Shown here: positions 21,501-32,660 of the stretch, one piece after another
Layout: each line of letters starts with the position of its first letter
How positions within the stretch are numbered: position 1 is the first letter of the stretch
Source of the DNA: Cylicocyclus nassatus
Lineage: Eukaryota; Nematoda; Chromadorea; Rhabditida; Strongylidae
Direction of reading: 5' to 3'
Assembly (NCBI GenBank): GCA_958299035.1
Contig: CATQJL010000223.1
Location: 50,450,302 to 50,514,301 of the forward strand
DNA: 64,000 bases
The notes under the pieces: model-generated
Database searches by the model: none
The model's input: the letters and a program-made list of their open reading frames with translations, nothing else
Told to the model about the DNA's origin: nothing
Made by a program: the position numbers and the translations under genes

Positions 21501-22190
21501 CTGTTTAGCACATTATAATCTAAAGAAAAAATGCTATCGAAATATCCTTGCCGGAATGTACTCGGGACAATGCTCGCTGCTTTACACCTTCCCGAAAAGA
21601 CGTCCTCAGAAAGATTCAAGAATACTGAAATCGAATCATCAAGGACATGCCGTGTACGAGAAGATTCGCCTTGATGAGCTGAGCAAGGCGCTGTTTTCGG
21701 ATTAAAAATATACTTGTTTCGAAAGAAGTTATGGCGAGTAGAATTTAAAAACGCGTGATTTTTCCAAAATTCACCAACGCTTCTATCTCCTTTGAAAAGA
21801 AGTCTGAGCCTACTTTTTAGCGCACAATAATCTACAAGAACAGTATTATCGAATAGCACTTAGAAAAGTCTTCTATGTTGGGTAGATGTCGCTTCACATA
21901 TTCGCGAAAGGACCTCCGCAGAACAAATTGAAAAAACTGAAAACGTAATATCGAAAACATCGTACCCCCACTTCCAATAAATCAGAAGATTCTCCGCGCC
22001 GAGCTGAATCGAATGGTTGCTTTGGAATCAGAATTCGTCCACTCTGAAGCGAGATATGGCCACGCGACGCTAATGTATGGACATGTCCATATATGTATGG
22101 ACATGTACGGACACGTACGGACATGTCCATACATGTGCGGACATGTCCATACATGTCCATACATGTCCATACATTCGCGTCTATTTTTCA
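18545..22190. mobile_element. Giant foldback element 2 (3.65 kb, arms ~1.3 kb)
   Basis: Arms 18545-19858 and 20899-22190 are inverted, with coordinates summing to about 40756. The mirror frames 18897-19376 (plus) and 21380-21859 (minus) are the same arm sequence. Each outer end carries a satellite of ACATGTCCATACATGTATGG type (18562-18684 and 22072-22173), itself palindromic. The arm sequence is related to the arms of the 30.4-33.6 kb element. No transposase is encoded; the frames are repeat by-products. Confidence 0.85.
19859..20898 (+). other. Loop of foldback element 2, with a duplicated segment and a 64-codon frame
   Basis: The loop holds two diverged direct copies of a ~200 bp unit (from TCTATGGAGATG at 20062 and at 20260, each followed by a TTTGCCAGCA box). 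The second copy has an open frame at 20264-20458 (MEMAIMPTHLPAEDALAIIK to FKFIQEQVNKL). I do not recognise it. The first copy has stops in the same frame. It is treated as an unproven frame. Confidence 0.3.
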
Positions 22191-22596
22191 AAAAATCTGA
22201 GCGGTATTGTACAAATATTAAGTTGTAACATAAGTCTTCAAACACTCTAAATTATGGCAATAATTCACGCAGTTCATATTCTCGATAGGGGTCCAGGGCA
22301 TCGTTCAATGGAGCAAAGCAAGCCTATAGATGATCTGCAAAAGTTCGCCTCAACTTTGACCCATTTTGAGTTTGCATCCAAAATCTGAGTCGTACTGAAG
22401 GCTTAGAAAATCGCCGAAAATTCATATCTTCGCTCAAAAAATTCCTACGAATCTCCAACTTACCCACAAAAATTGCACACTACATCAGACACTTGAATGT
22501 ACCATTTCCTGAATTCATTCTTCATTCAGAAATCGAAAAGACGAAAATTTGAAAGTTTTTACAAAAACGAAGCTGTGCTGTTTTCACTCATGTAAT

Positions 22597-22782
22597 TGTA
22601 TAGTACAAGCCTTTAGAAATATAACCGTAAATTTTCAGCTTTCCATAAGCCCTAGTTTCCAAAAATTACCGAGTTTAGCTCTCCTCACTCGAGTGTTCCA
22701 TGCTAAAATCAATATTTCTTGAAAAAATAGGACTTGTGAAGAGCCGAAAATTTACGGTTATACCTCTAAGAGATTGTATTAG
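22597..22782. repeat. Inverted-repeat element (~186 bp, ~50 bp TIRs)
   Basis: The stretch around ATAACCGTAAATTTTCAGCT (about 22620) is the complement of AGCCGAAAATTTACGGTTAT (about 22742), with imperfect pairing over ~50 bp. The rest of 22191-24120 shows only AT-rich DNA and a GTCCCACAGTGGGAC hairpin near 23647, with no supported gene. Confidence 0.6.
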
Positions 22783-24123
22783 ATTGGTGCAAAAATAATG
22801 TCCGATTTTCCAAGCCTTTTTTCAGGGCAACTTTTTCCCAGTAACTCTTCTTTACAATAGATGTAGTGTACCATCGAGAAGCTGTTCTCATCCTCTATCT
22901 AGTGGTGTTTGAAACGGGCTATCATCCTCATCTGTTATAAACTTATTGAGCTTCAAATAACCGCATCCAAATTCAGAATTTCATTGCATTCACTTTTTTG
23001 GCCAGAATTAAAGCGCGTATCAAGGGAATTTCTTCGAAAATTCACCCATTGTATGTAATAGAAACATTCTACATTATGCATACTTAATTGTATTCTTTGA
23101 AATTATTCAGACTAAAATATCGGCGCCTAAACATGGGTATCTGTTGCGATCATTTTATGATCCATAATTTTCTTCTGAAGAAATCAATCGTCTAAGCTTC
23201 GCTCATTTCTGTAAGCGTAGGGCTAGACATCCTATTAGCGATTTTTGCAAAAACATCCAGCTGTTCAGTAAGTAAAAAATCAGAAAATTTCATATTCGGG
23301 ACTTTGACGCACATTGAAAAAATGTTGAGAAAACTGAGAAATTTTAAATTTTGATTTTTTTCTCCCTAGCGAACTTTTTGTCCGAATTCTTTATTGTATT
23401 TTGTACTACTGGCTTGCGGCTACAAAATAGACCACTTATCATTCATACTAACAAACTTTGAAGGAAGTTATAAATTGTCAAAAACAAGGTTCTAGCAGAA
23501 GAACCTTTTTGTTTTTCAGTCCATACTTTTCTGCGTGTTCGTGATATAAGTACAAGTAAATGTGCGCTGTAGTGCGCTCTCGTGAAAATTGGGTTTTGTG
23601 GTTATTTCTCGTGCTGGTCACGTTTATAGTGTCCACTGTTCACTACGTCCCACAGTGGGACTACGGTAGCAGTTCGGTAGAATTATGGCAAAAATCAAGA
23701 AACTGATGTAAGAAGGTGGTATTAAGACTTGAGACTATCATTTTCTTAATCAGCATGCTGGAAAGCCCATATATGTAAGATTCAAGCTTCCTAGGATGAA
23801 CTATGCAAAAAATCAATAAAATCGGTAAAATCAACAATTTTTTGGTGGGCTAACGTCAATCTTTTACCGCCGCGTAGTACACGGCATGTACACTTAATTC
23901 TCCAGAAACAGCATCATTTTGCGAAGATTTCGAGCTAAAGTGTGCGCCTTATATCTATCCACGGTATACCTACCGTAACATTACATTACAGTAACCCGAG
24001 ACCGGACTATGGCTGGAGCTTCACCTAGGTGTACCCAATAAATCAATCAATCAGTCATGTACCCAATTATGTGTCAGAATCCCCTAGAATTCCATCGTAG
24101 ATTGGCAAAGCTAGAGCTTCAGG

Positions 24124-24210
24124 AATCTTACGACCCACTGGTGGGTCGTATTGTCTGAAATGGTAGAACGCGTACGACCCACCGCTAAGTCGTATTGTCG
24201 TAAATGTGTT
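24124..24210. repeat. TACGACCCACCGGTGGGTCGT palindrome repeat, first block
   Basis: Two copies of an 18-20 bp self-complementary box (GACCCACTGGTGGGTCGT and a mutated partner) are separated by GTCTGAAATGGTAGAACGCG. The block is repeated at 24685-24770 with the same spacer. Confidence 0.75.
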
Positions 24211-24471
24211 AAAACTAATTTCAAACTGCATTCCATATCTGCTAGCGCCTTTGTGGACGAAGTTATGAGCAGTTTTATTGCGAAGAAATTTTATATGAAA
24301 ATCGCGAGATTGAGCACATCATTGTCCCTTTACTTCACCTTCAGGTATGGGCTATATGAAAGTAACCTAGCTGCATGCTTTGGCCCAGCACTTATCTAGT
24401 CGAACACTTCTCTGCACTGCCAAATTCGCGCTTTGCATGCACGATTTCTTAGCAAAGTAACGGTCATTTAA

Positions 24472-24587
24472 CACATTCACGACAGGGCCGATTTTTCGAT
24501 GACTGCCATTTCGGACCAGAGCATATTTCGCAAAATTGAGTTTGCGTAATATTTTCAGGTCACTGATGGACCCTGTTGTCTGAAGTG
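24472..24587. mobile_element. TTAA-flanked MITE (116 bp)
   Basis: It is flanked by TTAA at 24468-24471 and 24588-24591. The ends CACATTCACGACAGGG and CCCTGTTGTCTGAAGTG are inverted. Confidence 0.6.
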
Positions 24588-24684
24588 TTAATCTTTTGGG
24601 AAGTACTCGAAGAGGTGTATGCAGAAGTTTACTCGGTTCGCCTAAAAAGTTTCACCGTGAACTAACAAAACCAAAAACCTCGGA

Positions 24685-24770
24685 AAGCATACGACCCACC
24701 GGTGGGTCGTTTTGTCCGAAATGGCAGAACACGTACGACCCACCGGTGGGTCGTATTGTCGTGTATGTGT
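24685..24770. repeat. TACGACCCACCGGTGGGTCGT palindrome repeat, second block
   Basis: Two perfect GACCCACCGGTGGGTC palindromes are spaced by GTCCGAAATGGCAGAACACG, the same layout as 24124-24210. The pair brackets the 116 bp TTAA element and ~450 bp of unassigned DNA. Confidence 0.75.
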
Positions 24771-25193
24771 TAACGGCTCACAATTTCGCCGACGTAGGCG
24801 TTAAAGCAGTTAAGGAATGCAGATTTGAAGGTCAGCGTTTTACGCTGCGTCCAATGGTATGCAGTGTTTATCGGCCGCTTAGATTTCTGACCATTCCCTT
24901 GTGAGCAGCAGGGTTGCATCGCCCACGTGTTCGCTCATTTTTTCCGAACTTTTCAGCTGAGGTTAAAGGCAGTCGATCGGCAGAATGGACCTTTATCAGA
25001 TTTTGGTACTGTTAGGTAGTAAGCCTTTTAAGTACACCGTAGCCCAAACCGGGAGACGGTCAAGAGGCGCGATTTCACTGGCTGTCACTAGAAAACTCCA
25101 GTTTAGTGCTATGCGAGTCCTCAAAAAATACCAGATAAAGTGCATTAGCTTACTATCTGTCTGACATTACTGACTGCTGAGTTTGGTGGCTTT

Positions 25194-25735
25194 CTCAGAC
25201 AATCGACCGGACCCCTCCGCCGGACAGTCCGAATCTGCCAGAGTCGCGCCGGACCCAGTTGACCAATGAGAGAGGGGCAAATGGGCGGTCCGTCGCGGTG
25301 ACATCACTGGCAGGCAAGTGGGAGGCTTCTCCGGCCTTGCTGCAAAGGTACGGGGAAATTTCTCCGGCGCGAGTCCGCCAAATCTGGCAGAGTCGCGCCG
25401 GAGAAAATCGGAGGGGTCCGGAGCAGAAATGGGAGGCCTCCGGAGCAGAAAATGGGAGGTATCCGGAGCAGAAAATGGGAGGCATCCGGAGCAGAAAATG
25501 GGAGGTATCCGGAGCAGAAAATGGGAGGTATCCGGAGCAGAAAATGGGAGGTATCCGGAGCAGAAAATGGGAGGTATCCGGAGCAGAAAATGGGAGGTAT
25601 TCGGAGCAGAAAATGGGAGGTATCCGGAGCAGAAATGGGAGGGCTCCGCCGGACAAATGGGAGAGAGACCCACCGCTGGGGAAACGCCGCGACCCTGCCA
25701 TTTCTCCGGCGGAGGGGTCCTATCCGTTGCCTGAG
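25194..25735. repeat. CTCAGACAATCG-ended palindromic element, copy C (542 bp)
   Basis: Inverted ends are CTCAGACAATCGACCGGACC and CTCAGGCAACGGATAGGACC. It is inserted in one copy of the 25051/26164 repeat. The second copy lacks it and shows the uninterrupted sequence near 26306-26322. It contains the 23 bp minisatellite. Confidence 0.75.
25437..25640 (+). repeat. 23 bp minisatellite GGAGCAGAAAATGGGAGGTAT
   Basis: About nine near-identical units of a 23 bp motif (GGAGCAGAAAATGGGAGGTA plus TCC). Because 23 is not a multiple of three and no stop occurs in any phase, long frames open on both strands (for example 25167-25701 minus and 25259-25888 plus). They are not genes. Confidence 0.9.
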
Positions 25736-26854
25736 TTGCTGGAAAATGGACCGAAATATTTACGAAGTTGCTCTCACCTACCTTTTTATGGCTTTTTGAC
25801 CTTTAAAGTTGCTGTTCAAACCATTTCCAAGGTATTGAGATTGAAAAACCCATGCAACTATCTGATAGATCTCCTTTTGAATATTTGAATACTTTTAGAA
25901 AGTCATAAAACACTTATTATATGCTATCTGGTGCCCATCTGGCAATAAAAATCGCGCCTCTTGACATGCACCCGCCCAAACCCCACCCTCCAAATCACGT
26001 GCAAAACTCCACCAACCTGCCCATTTTCACTGAATGGGCGTTATTGGTGGTAGTTTGAAGCTTCATTACAGAAATTAGCGCTGATTTGGAGGGTGGGGTT
26101 TAGGCTGCGGTGTACTTGGAAGGTCTACTACCTAACAGTACCAAAATCTGACAGGGGTCCATTGGGAGACGGTCAAGAGGCGCGATTTCTCTGGCTGTCA
26201 CCAACTCAAAACTCAATTTTAGGGCTACGCAAGTCTCCAAAAAGCACCAGACAAAGTACATTGGCTTACCAGTTATCTAAAGTTACCACTTGCCGAGTTT
26301 GAAGCCTTTCGCTTAAAATCCGACCAAAATAAATACAAATTCGTTATTAATTGCATTTCCATGAGTTTTTGACCTTCAACATTTTCATTTTGAATCGCTT
26401 TTGGCATAGTAAGACTGGACAAGTCGTGCACCAATCTAATATATCTCCCCTAAACTCTAAAATACTCCCAGAACCTTATAAAACACCAAATTTGTGCTAT
26501 TTGCTGTCCAGCTGGCAATAAAGATCGCGCCTCTTGACATACACCCGGGTCCATTGCGCTGATCCACTGCCTTTAACCCTATCGGATCAGGTTCGATACA
26601 CGCCTTTATGTATGTATTGACTATGTTTCAACTTACATCACGTTTTTATGATTTCCTGTCAAAAATTTGAACATTAGATCTGAGCGTGACCTTTTGATAT
26701 ACACCTGTAGTATCCCTGCAGACGGTGAGGCAAATGAGATGGAGTTTTCCGCAGTATGCTATGCCTTTGGTTCAAATTCCCTGGCTGCAGTGATGAAAGA
26801 GAGAATACATAAGTAAAACAAACGTTCGGTATTGACACAGCCTGCCGCCCACAC

Positions 26855-26898
26855 TTATTTGCAGCCTGACTGCGTCAAAGCAGTCAGGCTGCAAATAA
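26855..26898. repeat. Perfect 19 bp hairpin, 6-base loop
   Basis: TTATTTGCAGCCTGACTGC (26855-26873) and its exact complement (26880-26898) flank GTCAAA. The context is unassigned. It could be the tip of a decayed inverted repeat or a terminator-like structure. Confidence 0.85.
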
Positions 26899-27515
26899 CA
26901 CCAAGCATGCAAACAATTTTTGCATGGAGGAGCTTTGGAAATTTGGTGCTCATTACAAAGGGTTCATATTGGTGGATCTTCTAAAATTGCTTTGAGTTGT
27001 GTTCTACAAACATGTGAAGAACTCACGATCAGATACACAAACATGGAGGAAGCCAAAGTGCAACTCGAAATGCAAGAGATGGACTGCACTCTTCAGGCAA
27101 CCAAGCCTTTACCTACTCAGACAATTATTTCGACCTCCCGAGGAAAGGCGCCGACCGACGTTTCATCCATGCCGCGGGTGGTAGAATAAACGCACGCCCA
27201 GCCCCCGAAATTCACCCGCAGATGCGCCGATAAGTGCCCAGAAGAAACCCGCGGGTGTCCCGGTAATCAAACGATAAATGCGCGATATGCGTCTGCGGGT
27301 GGGCTCCATACGCACCAGCTGTTTTCATAGAGATCTATAAACTCGTGTTCTCATTCTTCTAGCTTAGCATGGGGTCACGATCTACATCAAAATTTGGGCG
27401 ACGGCCCTATTGAGGACTGACTTCGTTGTTAGTCATAAACTGAACTTATATAACCAAAGACCAACGCGTTGAGGGTATCTGAACCACCGCGGCATATCTC
27501 ACGCAAGCAACGTTT

Positions 27516-27850
27516 TTGCTTCCAGCGTGTAAGAATTGTGGCGTCCAGCAAGGCCCGGGGCTCGCCAGAATGGTTCTACCGGGCCAGAATGGTTCTACCG
27601 GCCTAAAGGGCCGCGGCTTGCGCGATAACCAAATATGCAGGGTGTCTTGTAAGGTCCGGGGCTCGTCCGAGTGTCCTGTCTTGGGCCGCGGGTGTACCGA
27701 TAAGACAGTTAAGGCCCGCGGCCTTTCCCTCGAGATAGCATTGAGCCGCGGGTTGCGAACAAATAAATCTAGGGCCTCGGATAGTCACTCCAAGACTTTA
27801 GCGCCCGCGCACCGCCAAAAAACGACGGTAGGGGCCGCGGATGCTCGCAA
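27516..27850 (+). repeat. GC-rich degenerate repeat block (GGGCCGCGGxTG)
   Basis: Around eight irregularly spaced GGCCCGCGG / GGGCCGCGG boxes at ~45 bp intervals, each followed by about 30 bases of ordinary composition. A neighbouring block (27180-27310) has CACCCGCxGATGCG boxes. The 123-codon frame at 27516-27887 is a by-product. The block is strikingly GC-rich beside AT-rich DNA. Confidence 0.5.
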
Positions 27851-27887
27851 TAATTGTCTGAGTATGGAGACGCTTAGTAAAGATTGA

Positions 27888-30360
27888 TCTAGGAACATCC
27901 CAGCACTAACTTGGTAGATGACTGACAACTCCAAGCCATTGCAAGGATTTTTTAGTGTCGCCATTGATAGAATGTTGGAGGCATGCCTGTAGAAGGTCGT
28001 TCTATCCTTTTTGTGAGAATAAATGTACAGACACAATGTATAGTATAAAGGGTTTTGCCCGATTTTCATATTACAGAGTTAGACATCATCTTCATCTTTG
28101 CATTTTTTGAATGAGATGGTTATCCAGAAATCATCCAAGTTCGATCGACGGTCGATCTCGGCATTATTGAATGTTTTTTCAATTTTTTCAAATTTCAAAC
28201 TCTGAAGAAGGAGAGGCGAAACGTCAGTCAATAGAGAAGATACTAACCCGGTGTGCAGTCGAAGTAATCGTAGAAAGTTATTCAGAAAGTTGCTACAAAT
28301 ATTACAAATTCGTTTTCAAATTAGGCTAATCTAACACATCATTCATGGTCTCTCATCAGATGGAATGTTATAATATATCAGGCCCGCACAAGATTTATAG
28401 GGAACATCTTCTGAATACTTGTTATGTTGTCATTATCAAATTCAATGATTCACATATTAGGTTTGAAGAAAGTTCAAGGTATTTTTGGAAATTTCATTTT
28501 TTGACTCGTTTTTTCGCATTCGGTTGAAATGCAACGACAAAACTTTTGCACGATTTTGCATGAAAGCTTGAAATTACAATGTCGCTACCAATTTTATCGA
28601 TGTCGAACCATGTTTGTTGCGCACCCAAAAAAGTCTTTTTAACGTTGAGAATTTCATTTTTCTTTATGCTGTAAATCTCTCGCCCTAAACAAAGAAAATC
28701 GTCTAAATCCTCTATACGATGAGCTCGCGCTTGTCTATTTCAGATCCGCAGGCTGCGCTCGAATTTTGCGATTGACGCAAAACTGTTATAAGCTACCAAA
28801 CTTGTCGCTGACCAAAATCCTTTTCGCATCAAACGTAGATTTTGTAGAGGTCACCGCTTCTGGATGATGGGTTTGAAGAATTTGCGAGACACCCAACAGT
28901 GCCTGCAGTAAACAAAGGTTTCGGTCAGTTTGCGCAAAGAAGGAGCACTTCAAAGTTAGCTGAAAAATGGAGAATTTTGAAATGCGAGTGGCGGATTTTC
29001 AATACTTTTGGGGAAATAATTTTCAAGTGGCTGCTCAAAGCCGTGTTTCGTAACGATAGCCCTATTATACCTCTAAGTAATCATCAGATGCGAACCAGTG
29101 CTTTCTGTGTGTGAGATCGCGCACGAATGCTGACTTTCAAGTCAATCTTTCTCTTTTTTGTGCATGCTGGTGTACCGCTGAGAACCTAGCAAAATAAGCG
29201 TGTTTTGTAGAGAAAATTGTCTTTGCAATAAAATGTGTATCTTTTGGAAAGGATCAGTCCCCTGAAGTAACAGCAGTTTGAGGAAATAACTCAAGATCTA
29301 ATAATCGGATGATTTTCTTGTTTGAAGAAGGATATGTGATTTTAGCCGTGCTTGTCGTCTTTGTCTTACAAAGCTAATTCTCTTCCCATTGTTACCTGTC
29401 CAACTTTACCCAAGTACTTGATTAATTTACTCTTCGATCATTCTGAATCTGCAGCGAATCGGTGAGATTTCGACCACAACTCGTGGTGCACTGTTTATTT
29501 CTGGTTCTTCAGTCTTCAGATGATGAAAGATGAATCTGGAGTAAGTTTTTATCGCCAAATAACACTGACTATGAAACTCGTATACGTCATAAAAAGTGAA
29601 CCCTTTACTCCACCAGAATCGACAAAATCACTTCTTCTAATGAAATAGTCAAAGATTCTTTTTTTCTTCTGCAATACAAAATTCCCAGAAACATAAATGT
29701 GGGAGATTTCGAGTTCCACTGGAATACTAATTTTCCTACAAGTTTGCCTACTTGGGTATGAGCTCAGAGAGCAGTTTTGAACTCAAGTATGAGCAGGACT
29801 CGAACATGTGTAGAGACCTCACACCCATAAGTCAGTTGTTTAATCACAATTCAATAAAGCTTTACCAGCACGCGCAAAATTCCCAAAAGTGGCAAGCCAT
29901 ACCAGCGCACGGTTACCGTGTCTGCGAAGTTCCTGAATAAGCAGAACAATTCCCTCGACACAGATGAAACCGAAAAATTTTGAACGCTCCGAGTGACAAA
30001 ATTGGAGGGATTTTTGTCGATCAGAGTGAGCATAGGTTGTAACAAACTCTAGCTAAGTCAAATCGTGTTCAACTGTGGTCGTAGGCATTCATCTATCACT
30101 TTGAAATTCTGCAATAAATTTGTTTCCTTTTCCATCAGTAACAACTATAACACATTAAAAACATATGTTTTTATTTTTATTTTTCAAGCACGCACGAGGT
30201 GCATCAAAAAAGGAAAGAACATCAAAAAGGAAATTCAAACAACGCACGAGACCAGCCAGTTTTTAGCCTCAGGACAAAACATATAATAAAATAAAGGGTG
30301 GATAACAAGACATGAAGCTCGAGAGCTATTAACAAAATAAAAATTAACGTTTACTTTGTC
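27888..30360. other. Unassigned AT-rich intergenic DNA
   Basis: Frames are short, lack recognisable domains and show no consistent splice partners on either strand. No repeat structure stands out by eye. Confidence 0.4.
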
Positions 30361-30865
30361 AAAAGAACATATAGTACCCACACTAATTATTCGACAGAAG
30401 ACGCAAAAACTGATGATTCGCGTTTTTTTTCGTTTTTTCTTCATAACTTCCTTCAGATTGCATAAAATACGAATCCGAAGAAAGTATGATGCTCAGCTCA
30501 TCAAGATGAATCTTCTGACATACTGCACCTCTTATTATTCCGTTTTCAATCTGCTCGATTTTTGATGAGGACGGATATTCGTAGTGATGTAACTCAGCGA
30601 AGAACACACATGAACGATTCATGTAAACATGGTTCAGTAGTGCTGTCCCCGTAGATTACCATGTACTAGCGATTAGCGAAGGATCTCCGTTCCATAGGGA
30701 AAGATAGGCCGGTGAATTTTGAAAAAATCGATGTCTCTCAAATTTTGGCTACCGTAACCATACAGTAAGACGCTAATTTGCAAAGCTGGTGTGTTTTTCG
30801 TGATCAGCAGGCTAGATAACCTCTATGCGCAAGTATTCGGACCCTTTCATTTTTTCTCGTTCTAG

Positions 30866-31185
30866 CTCAGACAATCGCCGGGGGCAGGCGGGCACCGGAA
30901 AAATAGATGGCTGATCTCTCGCACCCCGCTCGCGGATTTTTTGCAAAGCAATCAGGACTTTTCGGAAGACCGCTAGCTGAATTCTCGATTCCTCAGAGAT
31001 TCAGCAATATATCTGCAAAAGATAAGAGCGAAAAAAAATTCAACAGGCGGTCTCTCAAAAATCCGCTGACTCAGCAAGCGGTCTTCCGAAAAGTCCTGAT
31101 TGCTTTGCAAAAAATCCGCGAGCGGGGTGCGAGAAATCAGCAATCTATTTTTCCGGTGCCCGCCTGCCCCCAGCGATTGTCTGAG
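30866..31185. repeat. CTCAGACAATCG-ended palindromic element, copy D (320 bp)
   Basis: The ends CTCAGACAATCGCCGGGGGC and the inverted partner TCGCTGGGGGCAGGCGGGCA pair along most of the element. It is inserted in the left arm of foldback 3. The homologous uninterrupted site is at about 19450-19470 in foldback 2. Confidence 0.8.
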
Positions 31186-31956
31186 AGGCTGTGAAGCTCG
31201 CCGACGGGTTTTGGCTAAAATATTGATAATCTTGGATCGACCGGAAACTTGGCCCATAGAGGTTTTCGGACTCGCTGATTACGAAAATAGTGCTCTTTGT
31301 GCAGCATAAGTTCTTTTAGCAGGGTCATGCTGAGAGGAATGCTGCGATATTACGCAAGTTCCTAAATTTGTCTGCCCTTTGCGTGTGTCTGTTGGACAAC
31401 TTGCTTGCTCCTTTTTGTAATTTGCAATCAATGAGGAAAGTGCTCTCAAAGCATGCTTAAACTAGGCCCTTACCTATATTGATCGCCGAACTGTGAGCAT
31501 ACGAACTCACATTCTCATAAAAATCGTTCAAAATTTCAAGATCGCATATTTTGGCCAAATATCACCGCGATTGATTATAAATCATTCTGATTGCAGATAT
31601 TATGTTCATGTACATATGTAGATTGATAATCCCAATACAGCATACTTGCTTACCCCCCCCCCCATGTCGCCTCTTACACGTGGAGCTCAATGTTTGAAAA
31701 ATCGATAGAGTCGGTAAAGGTAGTTGTTTTTAAAAACTAACATTGTATCCGTAATCATCACCCTCACTCAACTACTTATATCATTTCCCAGCTGGTACCT
31801 CAAAGTTTGCAAAAAAATCAATAAATCGCTATCTACTAGTTAAGCCAAAATTGGCATGGTGAAAGCCCATGTCGTGGGTTTTGCGCCACTCTACACTAGG
31901 CTTGTCTAATCTCTTCAAACTCTTCTCTCTTCGACAGTCGCATATGCAACGCAAAA

Positions 31957-32214
31957 GGGTTCCTTCATACTACGTCGCAGGACGCAGCAGCCTGCGGCGT
32001 GCGGCGCTGCAGTCGCAGTGAAAATAAGCCCACTCGCTGTGAAGGAACACTCTCGGAGAACACGAACGTGCAGCAAATATGGATATACATCCAGAACCGG
32101 CAAATCTGTGCTGTTGCGAGCGTATATTTCTACTGCACCTGCAGCGGTGCACGCCGCAGGAAGTGGCGTGCTGCGTCAGGCTGCTGCGTCCTGCGGCGTA
32201 GTATGAAGGAACCC
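31957..32214. mobile_element. TIR element GGGTTCCTTCATACTAC (258 bp)
   Basis: The ends GGGTTCCTTCATACTACGTC and GGGTTCCTTCATACTACGCC (inverted) extend for ~40 bp into GCAGGACGCAGCAGCC. It lies in the loop of foldback 3. A short AAA repeat flanks both ends but is not decisive. Confidence 0.75.
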
Positions 32215-32499
32215 AAACCATACCGCTGCGAGCGCACAAACTTACGCCAACGGTTCGGACTGACCCCTGTTGGGACAGACTGTTTTGTGAAGACGACTCT
32301 GAACTCTTCTTAACGTTAATGAAAGAAAAAAACTTGGTAGATAAGATGAACAAAAGTAAAATAGCATACCAGCCCTAGAACTGCAAATAGTGAATAGCCC
32401 AAGCTTTCATCTCCACCTAGGGATGAATGGTTGCAAGGAGACGCCTACGATTTTTATGATAAGATTGACAGACTTTAGAATTCTAGTTGTTATTGTTGT

Positions 32500-32660
32500 T
32501 ATTTGTCTCTAACATACTAAACTTAAGTGAATGTCTATTTGTCATGTGTCTGTGTGTTTATGTTCCCAACATCTTTTTGTTCCCAACATTTCATCTCTGA
32601 ACCGATGGAGAACAAACTTTGCACACAACTTAGGGGCTGGTCTCGTAGACTACATTTCGT
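32500..32660 (+). repeat. Decayed Helitron-like fragment
   Basis: AAGTGAATGTCTATTTGTC, then GAACCGATGGAGAACAAACT and GGTCGATAGCAATTTATCGA follow the same order as 8444-8640 of the Helitron-like element. An inverted counterpart lies at about 31690-31830, so the loop of foldback 3 is probably an old copy of that palindromic element. Confidence 0.5.

Larger units (their letters stand above)
24967..26572. mobile_element. Composite TTAA-flanked foldback element (1.6 kb)
   Basis: TTAA flanks it at 24963-24966 and 26573-26576. The ends AGGCAGTCGATCGGCAGAAT and, inverted, AGGCAGTGGATCAGCGCAAT are related. Inside, the GGGAGACGGTCAAGAGGCGC ... GCGCCTCTTGACATGCACCC unit occurs twice: 25051-25973, enlarged by copy C of the CTCAGAC family, and 26164-26547 without it. 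A GATTTGGAGGGTGGGG palindrome (25981-26099) lies between. The termini resemble the AGGCA(C/G) ends of the elements in the cdk-12 introns. Confidence 0.65.

Noticed and set aside
25167..25888. Long overlapping frames on both strands (115-209 codons) with repeated WEVSGAENGRYPEQ or IPPIFCSGYLPFSAPDTSHF units
   Set aside because: They are translations of the 23 bp minisatellite in several phases; no start context, no splice sites and no family.
27516..27887. 123-codon frame in the GC-rich block
   Set aside because: Composition follows the GGGCCGCGG boxes; no homology or splice context.
31979..32353. 127-codon frame on the minus strand and 104-codon frame on the plus strand over the TIR element
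   Set aside because: Both run across the inverted ends of the 258 bp element; they are by-products of its GC-rich TIRs.
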